DNA from: Pedobacter sp. PACM 27299
Lineage (GTDB): Bacteria > Bacteroidota > Bacteroidia > Sphingobacteriales > Sphingobacteriaceae
Direction: 5' to 3'
Assembly: GCF_001412655.1 (NCBI RefSeq)
Contig: NZ_CP012996.1
Location: 3,720,001 to 3,784,000 of the forward strand
Length of the DNA stretch: 64,000 nucleotides
A program made the translations under genes and the position numbers. Positions 1-8,874 of this stretch are shown one piece after another (the first letter of the stretch is position 1; the number at the start of each line of letters is the position of its first letter). Below the pieces are notes generated by a model. That model was not told the origin of the DNA. It did not search any database and saw only the letters and a program-made list of their open reading frames with translations.

Positions 1-3000
1 AAAAAGCAGGTGCTGACGAATTCAGAGGGCGCATTTAGCCTGAGTCGTATTGATGAGAATGCGGTCCTTGTCATTTCATTTCTGGGTTATCAGAATAAGG
101 AAGTCGCCGCTCAGGAAAATATGGGCAGTATCAATTTGACGGAGCAAACCGGGCAGCTGGAAGAAGTGACCGTTTCTACAGGATACCAGACTTTACCAAA
201 AGAACGCGTGACGGGTGCATTTTCCAGCGTACCTGCAAAGCAGCTTGAGCAGCAAAGACTCAGCAGTCTGGGCTCTTTACTTGAAGGCAGGGTTGCAGGA
301 TATAACAATGGCCTGATCAGAGGGACAACCTCTATGAAAGGTGTCACCAGTCCGTTATATGTAATCGATGGTTTTCCAGTAGAAAACACAAAATACAATA
401 CTACAGGATCAATTACGGAGAATGTACCGGGTCTGAATCTGGAAGATATTGAATCGATCACCGTCCTGAAAGACGCTGCGGCGGCCTCTATTTACGGCGC
501 AAGAGCGGCAAATGGGGTGATTGTGATTGTGACAAAAAAGCCTAAAAAAGGCAAACCTCAGATCTCTGCCTCCAGCACATTTACACTTTCCTCAGGCGCT
601 TTATATACCGACAACCTGACTAATTCGGCAGATATTATTGATCTGGAAAGAGAATGGGAAAGAAACAATCCAAAGTTAAAAGCTGCAAATTCGGCTGCTT
701 ATGCAGCGAATGTATTGACAAATATGGGCTATCAAAGCCAGGGCATTAAAGCTATTCTTGCAAAATATGCAGGAACATTGACGCAGTCGCAATTGGAGGA
801 CAAGTTAAATCAGCTGGCTTCTTCCGGTTATCAATACTATGATGATGTAGAAAAATACAGCAAACGTGATCCTTTCTATCAGCAATACAATGTCAATGTT
901 GGCAGTGCTTCTGAAAGCAACTCCTTTTATTCGTCATTGACCTACCGTAATAATAAGTCGGCAGACAAATATACGAAAGATGAAAGCCTGGGTTTAAACA
1001 TTAACAACATCACAAAAATCAATAAATGGCTGACCTTGGAACTCAGCAATTACCTTTCTTATAACGGCGGGAAACAGCAGAATTACAACACCTTATCACC
1101 ACAATACACTTTCCTGCCTTATGACCGTCTGAAAAATACCGATGGCAGCAATTTTATTTCTACAGGGGCTTCCAGACTGAGTGCGAATACCTTATCGCTG
1201 ATCAATAGCAACGGCCTCTACAATGTGGACATTAACCCATTGGATGAGCAAAGCAAAAACCTTGGGCAATTGAAAAGTTTCAACAACAGGTCCTTCGTTA
1301 AATTAAATGCGGAGATCACGCCATGGCTGTCTTACCGTTCTACTTTTCAATACGAGTTTAGTTCAGATCGTTTCAATAGGCTGTACGACAAAAGCACTTA
1401 CTATGTAAGAAATATGGTCAACAGCTTTGCGACGAAGGTTGCCAATGGGCCGGTTACTTTTAACCTGCCGTATGGAAACATCAATTACGATCAGGATCAG
1501 TTCACTTCTTCTTATAATTTCCGTCAGCAATTCAATATCGACAAAACCTTTGGAGATAAACATAACCTGACGGCCATCGTGGGTACAGAAATCAGAAATG
1601 CCAAGCTGGAATTCGAAGATCAATACCTATATAATTACGATCCGAATGTATTGACCTTTGACCTCATCAATGCCAAATCCTTAGGACTCTTACAGGGGCC
1701 GATTCTGGGTGGTGGAAATTTTTCGAGTAGTAACATAGCCAGTCAGCGGGAAAATGTTAACAGATTCGTCTCTATTTATGCGAATGCGGGTTATGCGTAC
1801 GACAGTAAATACCTGCTTACCGGAAGTTTGCGCTGGGACCGTTCTAACTTATGGGGGACCAATTCAAAATATCAGAATAAACCACTATGGTCTGTCGGTG
1901 CCGGATGGAATATTTACAAAGAGTCTTTCTTTAATGTGGATTGGGTAGACCTGTTAAAATTAAGGGTGTCGCATGGTATTGCCGGAAATATTTCCAAAGA
2001 TGCAGCGCCCTACATGACTGCCTATTACAACAACAATAACAATGTAGGTGGTTTACAAGGTACCATAGGTACCCGTCCAAATCCCCTATTGTCCTGGGAA
2101 AAAACCACCACTAACAACCTGGGCTTAGATTTTGCTGTTTTCAAAAACCGCATCAGTGGTTCCCTGGACTATTATAACAAACAAGGGAAAGACCTATTGG
2201 CAAGCACCATGGGGGTACCAACTGAGGGATTCGGCTATTCCACCTATGCGATTAACAATGGTGAAATGACCAATAAAGGGATTGAATTGTCGATCTCTGG
2301 TGATGTGATCCGCAGCAAAGACCTGACCTGGAATGCCAGTATTTTGTATGCGCATAACAAAAACAAAGTCACCTATGTGAATGTCGAGGCACCGGTATAT
2401 TACCTGCAATTGGATTACCCACAAGCCTATCCACGCATCGGAAATCCTTACAATGCGATTTATAGTTACCGTTGGGCAGGCCTGAGTGCCGATGGGTTAC
2501 CGCAAGTGTATAACGAAAAAGGAGAGAAAGTATTGAATTCCCCAGGTACCCTGGGTTCTATTGTGTACAGCGGTTCCACTGTTCCTACTTATAGCGGTGC
2601 ATTTAATAACCTTTTTGAGTATAAAAACTTCTCTCTTTCCTTCCTGTTAACTTTTGAAGGCGGACATAAAATGAGGAATACCTTCCTTCCGGTATTGGGA
2701 AGTGCTTACAATGCTGCGCTTGGAGGTTATGTGACTCAGATTACTGCGGTCAATAAGGACATTACTGACCGGTGGAAGACTCCTGGTGATGAGAACAGAA
2801 CAGCTATTCCGAGACTGGTTTTTGGAGAAGATCCTGCCTACAATAGTCAGAGTGCAGAGATTTATCAAAAAGCAGACATCAATGTGATTGATGCTTCAAA
2901 CATCCGCCTGAGAAACGTCTCCCTCTCCTACCGCTTACCGAAAGCGCTGGTTAAAAAGGCATATATGGAAAATGTAAGGTTCCAGTTTAATGTGGAGAAT

Positions 3001-3093
3001 GCGTTCACCATAGCGAAAAGCAAAGCAGCAAAGTATTTACTGAATGGATACCGCCCGGCAAATTTTGTATGGGGTGTTTATGTTAATTTTTAG
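1..3093 (+). CDS. SusC/RagA-family TonB-linked outer-membrane receptor (5' truncated by window edge)
   Basis: The reading frame is open from base 1, so the true start, signal peptide and most of the carboxypeptidase-regulatory-like domain lie before the window; the GTG at base 10 is only the first possible start codon inside it. Visible are the end of that domain (FLGYQNKEV), the plug region starting with the family motif VSTGYQ and containing YVIDGFPVE, and the DAAAASIYGARAANGVIVI stretch typical of SusC plugs. The remainder is a long beta-barrel ending in VYVNF, a C-terminal aromatic as in outer-membrane barrels. SusC proteins use TonB energy to import oligomers captured with SusD. The SusD gene starts 3 bp after this stop, and a TlpA-type thioredoxin follows, an operon type frequent in Pedobacter. 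The substrate cannot be told from sequence. Confidence 0.93.
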   Translation, partial: KKQVLTNSEGAFSLSRIDENAVLVISFLGYQNKEVAAQENMGSINLTEQTGQLEEVTVSTGYQTLPKERVTGAFSSVPAKQLEQQRLSSLGSLLEGRVAGYNNGLIRGTTSMKGVTSPLYVIDGFPVENTKYNTTGSITENVPGLNLEDIESITVLKDAAAASIYGARAANGVIVIVTKKPKKGKPQISASSTFTLSSGALYTDNLTNSADIIDLEREWERNNPKLKAANSAAYAANVLTNMGYQSQGIKAILAKYAGTLTQSQLEDKLNQLASSGYQYYDDVEKYSKRDPFYQQYNVNVGSASESNSFYSSLTYRNNKSADKYTKDESLGLNINNITKINKWLTLELSNYLSYNGGKQQNYNTLSPQYTFLPYDRLKNTDGSNFISTGASRLSANTLSLINSNGLYNVDINPLDEQSKNLGQLKSFNNRSFVKLNAEITPWLSYRSTFQYEFSSDRFNRLYDKSTYYVRNMVNSFATKVANGPVTFNLPYGNINYDQDQFTSSYNFRQQFNIDKTFGDKHNLTAIVGTEIRNAKLEFEDQYLYNYDPNVLTFDLINAKSLGLLQGPILGGGNFSSSNIASQRENVNRFVSIYANAGYAYDSKYLLTGSLRWDRSNLWGTNSKYQNKPLWSVGAGWNIYKESFFNVDWVDLLKLRVSHGIAGNISKDAAPYMTAYYNNNNNVGGLQGTIGTRPNPLLSWEKTTTNNLGLDFAVFKNRISGSLDYYNKQGKDLLASTMGVPTEGFGYSTYAINNGEMTNKGIELSISGDVIRSKDLTWNASILYAHNKNKVTYVNVEAPVYYLQLDYPQAYPRIGNPYNAIYSYRWAGLSADGLPQVYNEKGEKVLNSPGTLGSIVYSGSTVPTYSGAFNNLFEYKNFSLSFLLTFEGGHKMRNTFLPVLGSAYNAALGGYVTQITAVNKDITDRWKTPGDENRTAIPRLVFGEDPAYNSQSAEIYQKADINVIDASNIRLRNVSLSYRLPKALVKKAYMENVRFQFNVENAFTIAKSKAAKYLLNGYRPANFVWGVYVNF

Positions 3094-3096
3094 AAG

Positions 3097-4509
3097 ATGA
3101 AAAAGATATTATCAAATACACTAAAAATATGCGGTTTGCTACTATTAGTTAGTTTTAGCAGCTGTAAAAAGTTTCTGGAAATTGTGCCAAAGGGTGTCAA
3201 AATCCCAACCACACTGGCAGATTATGATGCCATGATCCGTGATGAATATGGAAATCAGCGGACGAATATTACCCAGGCGGTACTCTTATTGAATGATAAG
3301 TTTGAAACTTCCGCAAACCTGAATTATTATCCGCTGTATTCGGCGAATTATTTCTGGAATGAGCAGGCAGACCGGATCGCCCTGAACAATAGCGACGAAT
3401 CCACTTATTACAATTCCTATACAGGAATCTCTACCAGTAATTTACTGATTGAGCATGTGCCAGCGGCAACTGAAGGTTCTGATGCAGACAAAGCGCAGCT
3501 GGTAGCCCAGGCAAAAGTATTAAGGGCATTAAACTTTTACGTACTGGCCAACTATTATGCAGACACTTACGAAGAATCCAATGCGGCCAGTAAATTAGCC
3601 GTCCCACTGATTCTAAGTGCAGACATTAATGCGCCCTATACACAGGTGACTATTAAAGAGATTTATGCTTTTATGCTGAAAGATATCGAGGAAGCCATTC
3701 CAAATCTTCGTGCCAGCATCCCCACAGTTCTACATCCAAATTTAGGTGCTGCTTATGCATTTAAAGCACGGATATACCTGACGATGGGTCAATATGCCAA
3801 TGCCCTAAGCGCTGCAAATGAAGCCTTGAAGTATAATGATAAATTGTACGATTGGACACAGTATTATGCGACTTACAAAAGTGCGATTGAAGAGCCGGAT
3901 AAATACAACAATTCACCATCACCAATGGGTTTTGATTTCGTAGAGAACTATTATTTTCGTCATGGCAACACCAATAGCTCAGGACGCGAATCTGCGTTGA
4001 GAACCGATCGTGCACCCAGATTTGAAAGCGGTGATGCCAGGTTTGCTTCCCGCTGGAAGCTGAGAACTGTAGCTGCGGACACCTATTTCACCAGTATCAC
4101 CATTGGTTTTTACAACTATGGAGGACTGACGACTACTGAGGTTTACCTGATTAAAGCGGAATGCCAGGCACGCCTGAACAATGTTCCGGAAGCGATGAAT
4201 ACGCTGAATGCAGTGCGTGTGAAAAGGATTTTTGCGCAAAACTATGCTCCCCTATCTGCCTCAAATACCGTAGATGCCGTGAAGCTGATCCAACGTACAA
4301 AGGCGAATGAGCTGATCAACAGCATTACCACTTTCGCTGATGCACGCCGTTTAAATAAAGATCCGAACTACGCAACCACCTTAACGAAAACAGAAAACGA
4401 CAAGTCTTACTCGCTTTCTCCTGGTTCGCATTTGTGGACGATGCCTTTCCCACAGGGGGCGGCTAAAAACCCAGGCAATGGTACCATTCAACAAAATGTA
4501 ACTCAATAA
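3097..4509 (+). CDS. RagB/SusD-family outer-membrane lipoprotein
   Basis: A 470-residue protein with a lipoprotein signal peptide (residues 1-23; LLVSFSSC then KK), which places it on the outer membrane beside the preceding SusC. The N-terminal part has the alpha-helical TPR-like pattern of SusD (QAKVLRALNFYVLANYYADTY), and the C-terminal part has the usual EVYLIKAECQARLNN helix and DARRLN segment. At 470 residues it is at the short end for the family. The ATG lies 3 bp after the SusC stop, so the two genes are translationally coupled. SusD proteins cap the SusC barrel and bind the ligand; here the ligand is unknown. The TlpA partner downstream suggests that this pair is not a classical polysaccharide locus, as no glycosidase is encoded next to it. 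Confidence 0.92.
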   Translation: MKKILSNTLKICGLLLLVSFSSCKKFLEIVPKGVKIPTTLADYDAMIRDEYGNQRTNITQAVLLLNDKFETSANLNYYPLYSANYFWNEQADRIALNNSDESTYYNSYTGISTSNLLIEHVPAATEGSDADKAQLVAQAKVLRALNFYVLANYYADTYEESNAASKLAVPLILSADINAPYTQVTIKEIYAFMLKDIEEAIPNLRASIPTVLHPNLGAAYAFKARIYLTMGQYANALSAANEALKYNDKLYDWTQYYATYKSAIEEPDKYNNSPSPMGFDFVENYYFRHGNTNSSGRESALRTDRAPRFESGDARFASRWKLRTVAADTYFTSITIGFYNYGGLTTTEVYLIKAECQARLNNVPEAMNTLNAVRVKRIFAQNYAPLSASNTVDAVKLIQRTKANELINSITTFADARRLNKDPNYATTLTKTENDKSYSLSPGSHLWTMPFPQGAAKNPGNGTIQQNVTQ

Positions 4510-4527
4510 ACTTCTAATCATACGAAC

Positions 4528-5667
4528 ATGAAAAATAACATAAAATCACTCCATATACTACCCCTTTCGGCACTCCTATTATTTTCAGGCCTGCAAAGTT
4601 TTGCTCAAAATGGCAAGTACCTTTTAAAAGGAAATCTTACTCATTTAACGGGCAAGGTTTACCTTGGACATGAAGTAAATGGCAGCCCGGTAAAAGTAGA
4701 TTCTACGACACTGGTTAACGGGGAATTTGTATTTAAAGGAGCGGTTAAATCTCCTGAATTTTACAGTCTGACGCATAAAAACCTGAAATATCCTATTCAA
4801 TTTATTTTGGAGAATTCGGCGATTACAGTGACAAAACCGGCCGACAGTCTGGCTATGGCTGAAGTAAAAGGCTCAGCGGCACAGGATGTCTATATGGGTT
4901 TCTACAAAGTACCATGGAAAGAAATCACCGCAAAAGCAGGTCAGATTTACGGTAAAATTGACAAGGCTGAAGCTGCTGCAAAAGCTGCAGGAGTTAAAGT
5001 AGATTCATTGACACGTGCGAGTTTTGATCAGGAATTCGTAGCCCTGGACGCACAGAACAAGAATGCAGTGAAGGAATACATCGGTGAACACCCTTCCTCG
5101 GCAGGTGCTGCAGCAATTATTTATGACCGTTTTATTGCCTATCCGAATTTCCCTGTGGCTACTGAGTTATTTGCTGGTTTGACTAAAGAAGCCCAGCAAT
5201 CTACGATTGGTGCTGCTATTACGAAAGCAATAGCAATTGATGCAAAAACGGCTAATGGTAAACCTGCTCCTGCATTCAGCATGGCCGATAAAGATGGCAA
5301 GATCGTTCATCTCTCAGATTTTAAAGGTAAATATGTGCTGATTGACTTCTGGGCAAGCTGGTGCGGTCCTTGTCGGAAAGAGAATCCGAACGTGGTTGCT
5401 GCTTATAAAAAGTACCATGATAAAGGCTTTGAAATTATTGGCATCTCTCTGGATTCTAATAAGGAAGCATGGCTTAAAGCAGTTGATAAAGACGGATTAA
5501 CCTGGACGCACGTTTCTGATTTGAAAGGATGGCAATGCGCTGCAGCAACTACTTATGGTGTAAAAGCAGTGCCTGCAAGTTTCCTGATTGATCCAAATGG
5601 CAAGGTGGTAGGAAAAGATTTAAGAGGAGAAGAACTGAATAAGACTTTAGCTGATTTGTTTAAGTAA
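4528..5667 (+). CDS. TlpA-like thioredoxin-fold protein with DUF4369-type N-terminal domain
   Basis: A 379-residue exported protein. Residues 1-26 form a signal peptide ending SFAQ. Residues about 30-130 resemble the DUF4369 beta-domain found before many Bacteroidota thioredoxins (GNLTHLTGKVYLG and VDSTTLVNGEFVFKG). A helical linker follows, and residues about 245-379 are a TlpA/ResA-type thioredoxin domain with FWASWCGPC, redox cysteines C279 and C282, and the cis-proline region AVPASFLID. Such proteins reduce disulfides in the periplasm. It is 18 bp downstream of SusD and ends at a strong terminator, so it is the last gene of the SusC-SusD operon. The association suggests handling of a cysteine-containing or oxidised cargo, but that is inference. 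Confidence 0.9.
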   Translation: MKNNIKSLHILPLSALLLFSGLQSFAQNGKYLLKGNLTHLTGKVYLGHEVNGSPVKVDSTTLVNGEFVFKGAVKSPEFYSLTHKNLKYPIQFILENSAITVTKPADSLAMAEVKGSAAQDVYMGFYKVPWKEITAKAGQIYGKIDKAEAAAKAAGVKVDSLTRASFDQEFVALDAQNKNAVKEYIGEHPSSAGAAAIIYDRFIAYPNFPVATELFAGLTKEAQQSTIGAAITKAIAIDAKTANGKPAPAFSMADKDGKIVHLSDFKGKYVLIDFWASWCGPCRKENPNVVAAYKKYHDKGFEIIGISLDSNKEAWLKAVDKDGLTWTHVSDLKGWQCAAATTYGVKAVPASFLIDPNGKVVGKDLRGEELNKTLADLFK

Positions 5668-5685
5668 AACACCTTTTATTTTTAC

Positions 5686-5725
5686 AAAAACGACTGTAAT
5701 CTATGGATTTCAGTCGTTTTTTTTT
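5686..5725 (+). terminator. Rho-independent terminator of the SusC-SusD-TlpA operon
   Basis: The arms AAAAACGACTG (5686-5696) and CAGTCGTTTTT (5711-5721) pair perfectly, the loop can pair further (AATC with GATT), and a run of T follows. It begins 18 bp after the TlpA stop codon. Confidence 0.88.
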
Positions 5726-5822
5726 AAGTATTTTCACCAAGATCCATTTTGAATCCGGTAAAGAGAATAGTATACAAAACGGCTTGAACTGTCCTGTAAG
5801 CCTATATTATCATAGGAATGCT

Positions 5823-5830
5823 TACCTTTG
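5823..5830 (+). promoter_or_regulatory. Bacteroidota -7 box (TACCTTTG) of the histidine kinase gene
   Basis: The octamer matches the TAnnTTTG consensus exactly. No TTG lies at the usual 17-23 bp upstream, so the -33 element is weak or absent. Its position inside the longest possible reading frame argues that translation starts at the ATG at 5845, not at 5818. Confidence 0.45.
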
Positions 5831-5844
5831 TAAAAATTAATCGC

Positions 5845-7026
5845 ATGGTCGTTCCTACACTTTCAAAAGACATACAAAAAGATATCCAGGACATCTCCAA
5901 TATCCCCGTCATTCCAAGAATACTAGAAGTGATCTGCAAAACAACAGGAATGGGTTTTGCAGCTGTAGCCAGGGTTACAGATCAAAAATGGATCGCATGC
6001 AGTGTAAGAGATGAGATCAACTTTGGCCTGGTGCCAGGTGGGGAACTGGAATTAGAAACCACCATTTGCCATGAAATCCGCCAAAGCGGTCATGGCGTCA
6101 TTATTGACCATGTAGCCGAAGATCCGCTTTTCCTGAATCACCATACTCCATTGCAGTATGGATTTCAAAGCTATATTTCTATGCCAATTTACCGCAAAGA
6201 CGGTACCTTCTTTGGAACCTTATGTGCCATTGACCCCAGACCGGCGAGGTTAAAAGAATTCCAGGTGGTAGAGATGTTCAAATTATACAGTGAACTCATT
6301 TCTTTTCATTTACAAGGTCTGGATCGAGTGGATCTTGCCGAATTACAGTTAAAAGAAGAACGTCAGGCCTTAAAACTAAGGGAGCAATTCATTGCTATTT
6401 TAGGCCATGATTTACGCAATCCGCTCGGTGCTGTTTCCATCAGTGCGCAGATGATTTTACGACAGCCGCTGGATGATAAAACCAGAAAGCTTGCGGAGAT
6501 TGTAAAAAACAGCTCATTTAGAATGAAAGAACTGATTGAAAATGTACTGGATTTTGCCAGGGCAGATCAGGGTTCTGGTATTGCTTTAAACATTCAGGAA
6601 AATCAGCCGATCTCTGAATTGCTGCAGGAAGTGATTACTGAGCTTCAGGCCATTTATCCGGACAGGATAATAGATTATGAGGAGGATTTAGCCTTTGCGG
6701 TGAAATGTGATGGCAGTCGCATTACGCAATTGTTTTCAAATCTGCTGGGCAATGCCTTAACTCATGGAGATAAGAATGGGGTAATTAAGGTTCAGGCCCT
6801 TAGCGGTGCTGATTTCTTCCAGCTATCCGTGAGCAATGAAGGTAAGCGCATCTCCGAAGAACGGATTGCGAATTTATTTCAACCTTATGTTAGAGGTGAA
6901 GAAAAAAATGGTTCTGAAGGGTTGGGTCTGGGATTGTATATCTGTTCTGAAATTGCAAAAGCGCATGGTGGAAAGCTTGTGGTGAGTTCTGACGACCAGG
7001 AAACCTGTTTCCGGTTAGTGCTTTAA
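5845..7026 (+). CDS. GAF-domain sensor histidine kinase
   Basis: A soluble sensor kinase of 393 residues from the ATG at 5845. An in-frame ATG at 5818 would add nine residues, but a promoter -7 box lies between the two, so 5845 is preferred. Residues about 10-160 form a GAF domain (TGMGFAAVARVTDQKW and FFGTLCAIDPRPA). The HisKA dimerisation helix has the H-box LGHDLRNPLG with phospho-accepting H188. The ATPase domain has the N-box QLFSNLLGNALTHG and the G-box EGLGLGLYICSEIAKAHGG. There is no membrane segment, so it senses a cytoplasmic signal. No response regulator is adjacent, so it is an orphan kinase. Light or redox sensing by the GAF domain cannot be decided; the bilin-type cysteine context of phytochromes is not evident. 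Confidence 0.9.
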   Translation: MVVPTLSKDIQKDIQDISNIPVIPRILEVICKTTGMGFAAVARVTDQKWIACSVRDEINFGLVPGGELELETTICHEIRQSGHGVIIDHVAEDPLFLNHHTPLQYGFQSYISMPIYRKDGTFFGTLCAIDPRPARLKEFQVVEMFKLYSELISFHLQGLDRVDLAELQLKEERQALKLREQFIAILGHDLRNPLGAVSISAQMILRQPLDDKTRKLAEIVKNSSFRMKELIENVLDFARADQGSGIALNIQENQPISELLQEVITELQAIYPDRIIDYEEDLAFAVKCDGSRITQLFSNLLGNALTHGDKNGVIKVQALSGADFFQLSVSNEGKRISEERIANLFQPYVRGEEKNGSEGLGLGLYICSEIAKAHGGKLVVSSDDQETCFRLVL

Positions 7027-7167
7027 CACTTTTCAACCTATTTGTAAAACTGACTAGTAAGCTTATAACTGAGCGTCATTATTTCTGGCTGAGGATGATA
7101 TTCCTAACAAATGTCAAGTGTTTTTGGAAGCAGCTAAGAGAACTTTGTATCATCAATACAGATCAAT

Positions 7168-8184
7168 ATGATGACTACAAAAAAATTAGCAATGGTTTCC
7201 GGAGCAAACGGACATTTAGGAAATAATCTGGTCCGGTTCCTGATTGGCAAAGGAATCCCCGTAAGGGCATCCGTGCGTAACCTTAACGATAAAATTCCTT
7301 TTGCAGGACTTGATGTCGAGGTAGTTCAAGCGGACATTACAGACAAAGCCTCATTTGTAAAGGCCCTGCAGGGGGTAGAAACCTTTTATGCCGTTGGTGC
7401 AGCGTTCAAGCTCTGGGCAAAAGATCCTAAGAAGGAAATTTACGACGTCAATATGGAAGGCACTAGGAATACGATTGAAGCGGCGGCCGAAGCAGGTGTA
7501 AAACGGATCGTATATGTAAGTTCCATTGCAGCACTTGACTATACAAAGCTGCCTACTAAAGAAAGTTATGGTTACAATCCTGACCGCCGGGAAAGCTATT
7601 ACAACTCTAAGAATGATGGTGAACGACTGGCTTTCCAATTGGCGAAATCGCTGGGCATAACATTAGTTTCTGTGATGCCTGCTGCTATGATTGGCGGGGA
7701 AGCTTTTTTGCCGCTGAATGTCTCTTACAATATCCTTAAGCTCATATTGAACAAGGAAATCCCGATAGACACGAAAATTACGCTCAACTGGATCGACGTG
7801 AAAGATGTGGCAGAAGGCTGTTGGATGGCCGCAGAAAAAGGACGGGATGGCGAGCGCTACATCCTCGCAAATGAGCAATGTATGACCATCACTGAAAGTA
7901 CACAACTAGCCAGTACGCTTTACCCGGAGTTGAAAATTCAGATCCCTGGCACTCTTCCTAAATTCCTATTGTTTACCATTGCCGGAATCATGGAGTTTTC
8001 TGCTAGAATGAGGGGGCAGACTCCCGTAATCACCAGGAATAATATTGCCATGTTTTCAGGCTTACAGCAGGATTTTGACATCAGCAAAGCCAGGAAAGAA
8101 CTGGGTTTTCATCCTAAACCTCCTAAACAGGCAGTCCAAGAGGCAGTGGCTTACTTAATGACGCATAAGGCACTATTGAAATAG
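7168..8184 (+). CDS. NAD(P)-dependent epimerase/dehydratase, extended SDR family
   Basis: A 338-residue Rossmann protein. The nucleotide-binding motif GANGHLGNN is at residues about 11-19, and the catalytic YYNSK (Tyr-x-x-x-Lys) follows after the strand VYVSSIAAL. The arrangement resembles dihydroflavonol-4-reductase-like and NAD-dependent epimerase proteins. Members reduce or epimerise small carbonyl substrates, but the exact substrate cannot be read from sequence. Two start codons are adjacent (7168 and 7171). A Crp/Fnr-type regulator gene starts 35 bp downstream on the same strand, which suggests co-transcription. There is no signal peptide, so it is cytoplasmic. Confidence 0.85.
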   Translation: MMTTKKLAMVSGANGHLGNNLVRFLIGKGIPVRASVRNLNDKIPFAGLDVEVVQADITDKASFVKALQGVETFYAVGAAFKLWAKDPKKEIYDVNMEGTRNTIEAAAEAGVKRIVYVSSIAALDYTKLPTKESYGYNPDRRESYYNSKNDGERLAFQLAKSLGITLVSVMPAAMIGGEAFLPLNVSYNILKLILNKEIPIDTKITLNWIDVKDVAEGCWMAAEKGRDGERYILANEQCMTITESTQLASTLYPELKIQIPGTLPKFLLFTIAGIMEFSARMRGQTPVITRNNIAMFSGLQQDFDISKARKELGFHPKPPKQAVQEAVAYLMTHKALLK

Positions 8185-8219
8185 TTATTGTAATTTCAAC
8201 GATTAAATTGGTTTTACTT

Positions 8220-8798
8220 ATGCTGCAGCAGCAATTAATAGATTTTATCAAGTCCAGACATCCCCTATCAAAAGCGGATACGGATTTGATGATGCAATAT
8301 TTTGAACCGGTCCTATATCCCAAAAACCGCATCATTGAAGAAGAAGGAAAAGTACCTAAGTATCTTTATTATATTGTTTCTGGCTATTTGCGCCTGTTCC
8401 ATTACAATGAACATGGCGACGAGGTGACGACACATATTAATTGTCCGCCAGGTTTCTTCACGTCTTATTTCAATTTCATAAATGAGTGTAAATCGCCTGA
8501 AAATGTAGAGTGTATTACCGAATGTGAATTGCTTCGAATTACAAAGGCCGACCTGGAAACGCTGACTAAAAAAAATATGGCCATGAAAGATTTCAGTATT
8601 GAAGTACTGCAGGAAGCTATTATTTACAATGAAAAAAGGTCTGTGGAATTGGCCAGTCTGACTGCAGAGCAGCGTTACCTGAAGCTCATCAAAGACCAGC
8701 CTGGAATTTTGCACAATGTTCCAATTACCTACATCGCTTCTTTTCTGGGGATGAAACCTGAAAGCCTCAGCCGTATCCGGAGAAAATTGATGTCTTAA
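8220..8798 (+). CDS. Crp/Fnr-family transcriptional regulator
   Basis: A 192-residue protein from the ATG at 8220; a TTG at 8208 would add four residues and is less likely. Residues about 20-115 are a cyclic-nucleotide-binding-type beta-roll (YYIVSGYLRLFHYNEHGDEVT), followed by a dimerisation helix and a short winged helix-turn-helix (TYIASFLGMKPESLSRIRRKL). The class is common in Bacteroidota, where the effector is usually unknown and the cAMP-binding residues are generally not conserved. It follows the epimerase gene and ends just before a bidirectional terminator. It may control the epimerase, but no direct evidence is visible. A second, related regulator is at 41546-42076. Confidence 0.88.
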   Translation: MLQQQLIDFIKSRHPLSKADTDLMMQYFEPVLYPKNRIIEEEGKVPKYLYYIVSGYLRLFHYNEHGDEVTTHINCPPGFFTSYFNFINECKSPENVECITECELLRITKADLETLTKKNMAMKDFSIEVLQEAIIYNEKRSVELASLTAEQRYLKLIKDQPGILHNVPITYIASFLGMKPESLSRIRRKLMS

Positions 8799-8809
8799 AG
8801 AATACTTCC

Positions 8810-8855
8810 ATCATTGCGCTAAAATAGTTTCCGGAATTTTAGCGCAATGATTTTA
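8810..8855. terminator. Bidirectional terminator between convergent genes
   Basis: A perfect 16-bp inverted repeat (8810-8825 and 8836-8851) with a 10-base loop is followed by TTTT on the plus strand. It lies between the stop of the Crp/Fnr gene and the stop of the convergent phosphoesterase gene. Confidence 0.8.
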
Positions 8856-8874
8856 ATATCTGAGCTTTTATCGC

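Noticed and set aside
5818..5844. Start of the histidine kinase at 5818
   Set aside because: A perfect -7 promoter box lies between 5818 and the next in-frame ATG at 5845, and the GAF-kinase sequence reads naturally from 5845.
8313..8714. A 133-residue minus-strand frame opposite the Crp/Fnr gene
   Set aside because: It is antisense to a clear Crp/Fnr protein, with no signal, motif or promoter of its own.
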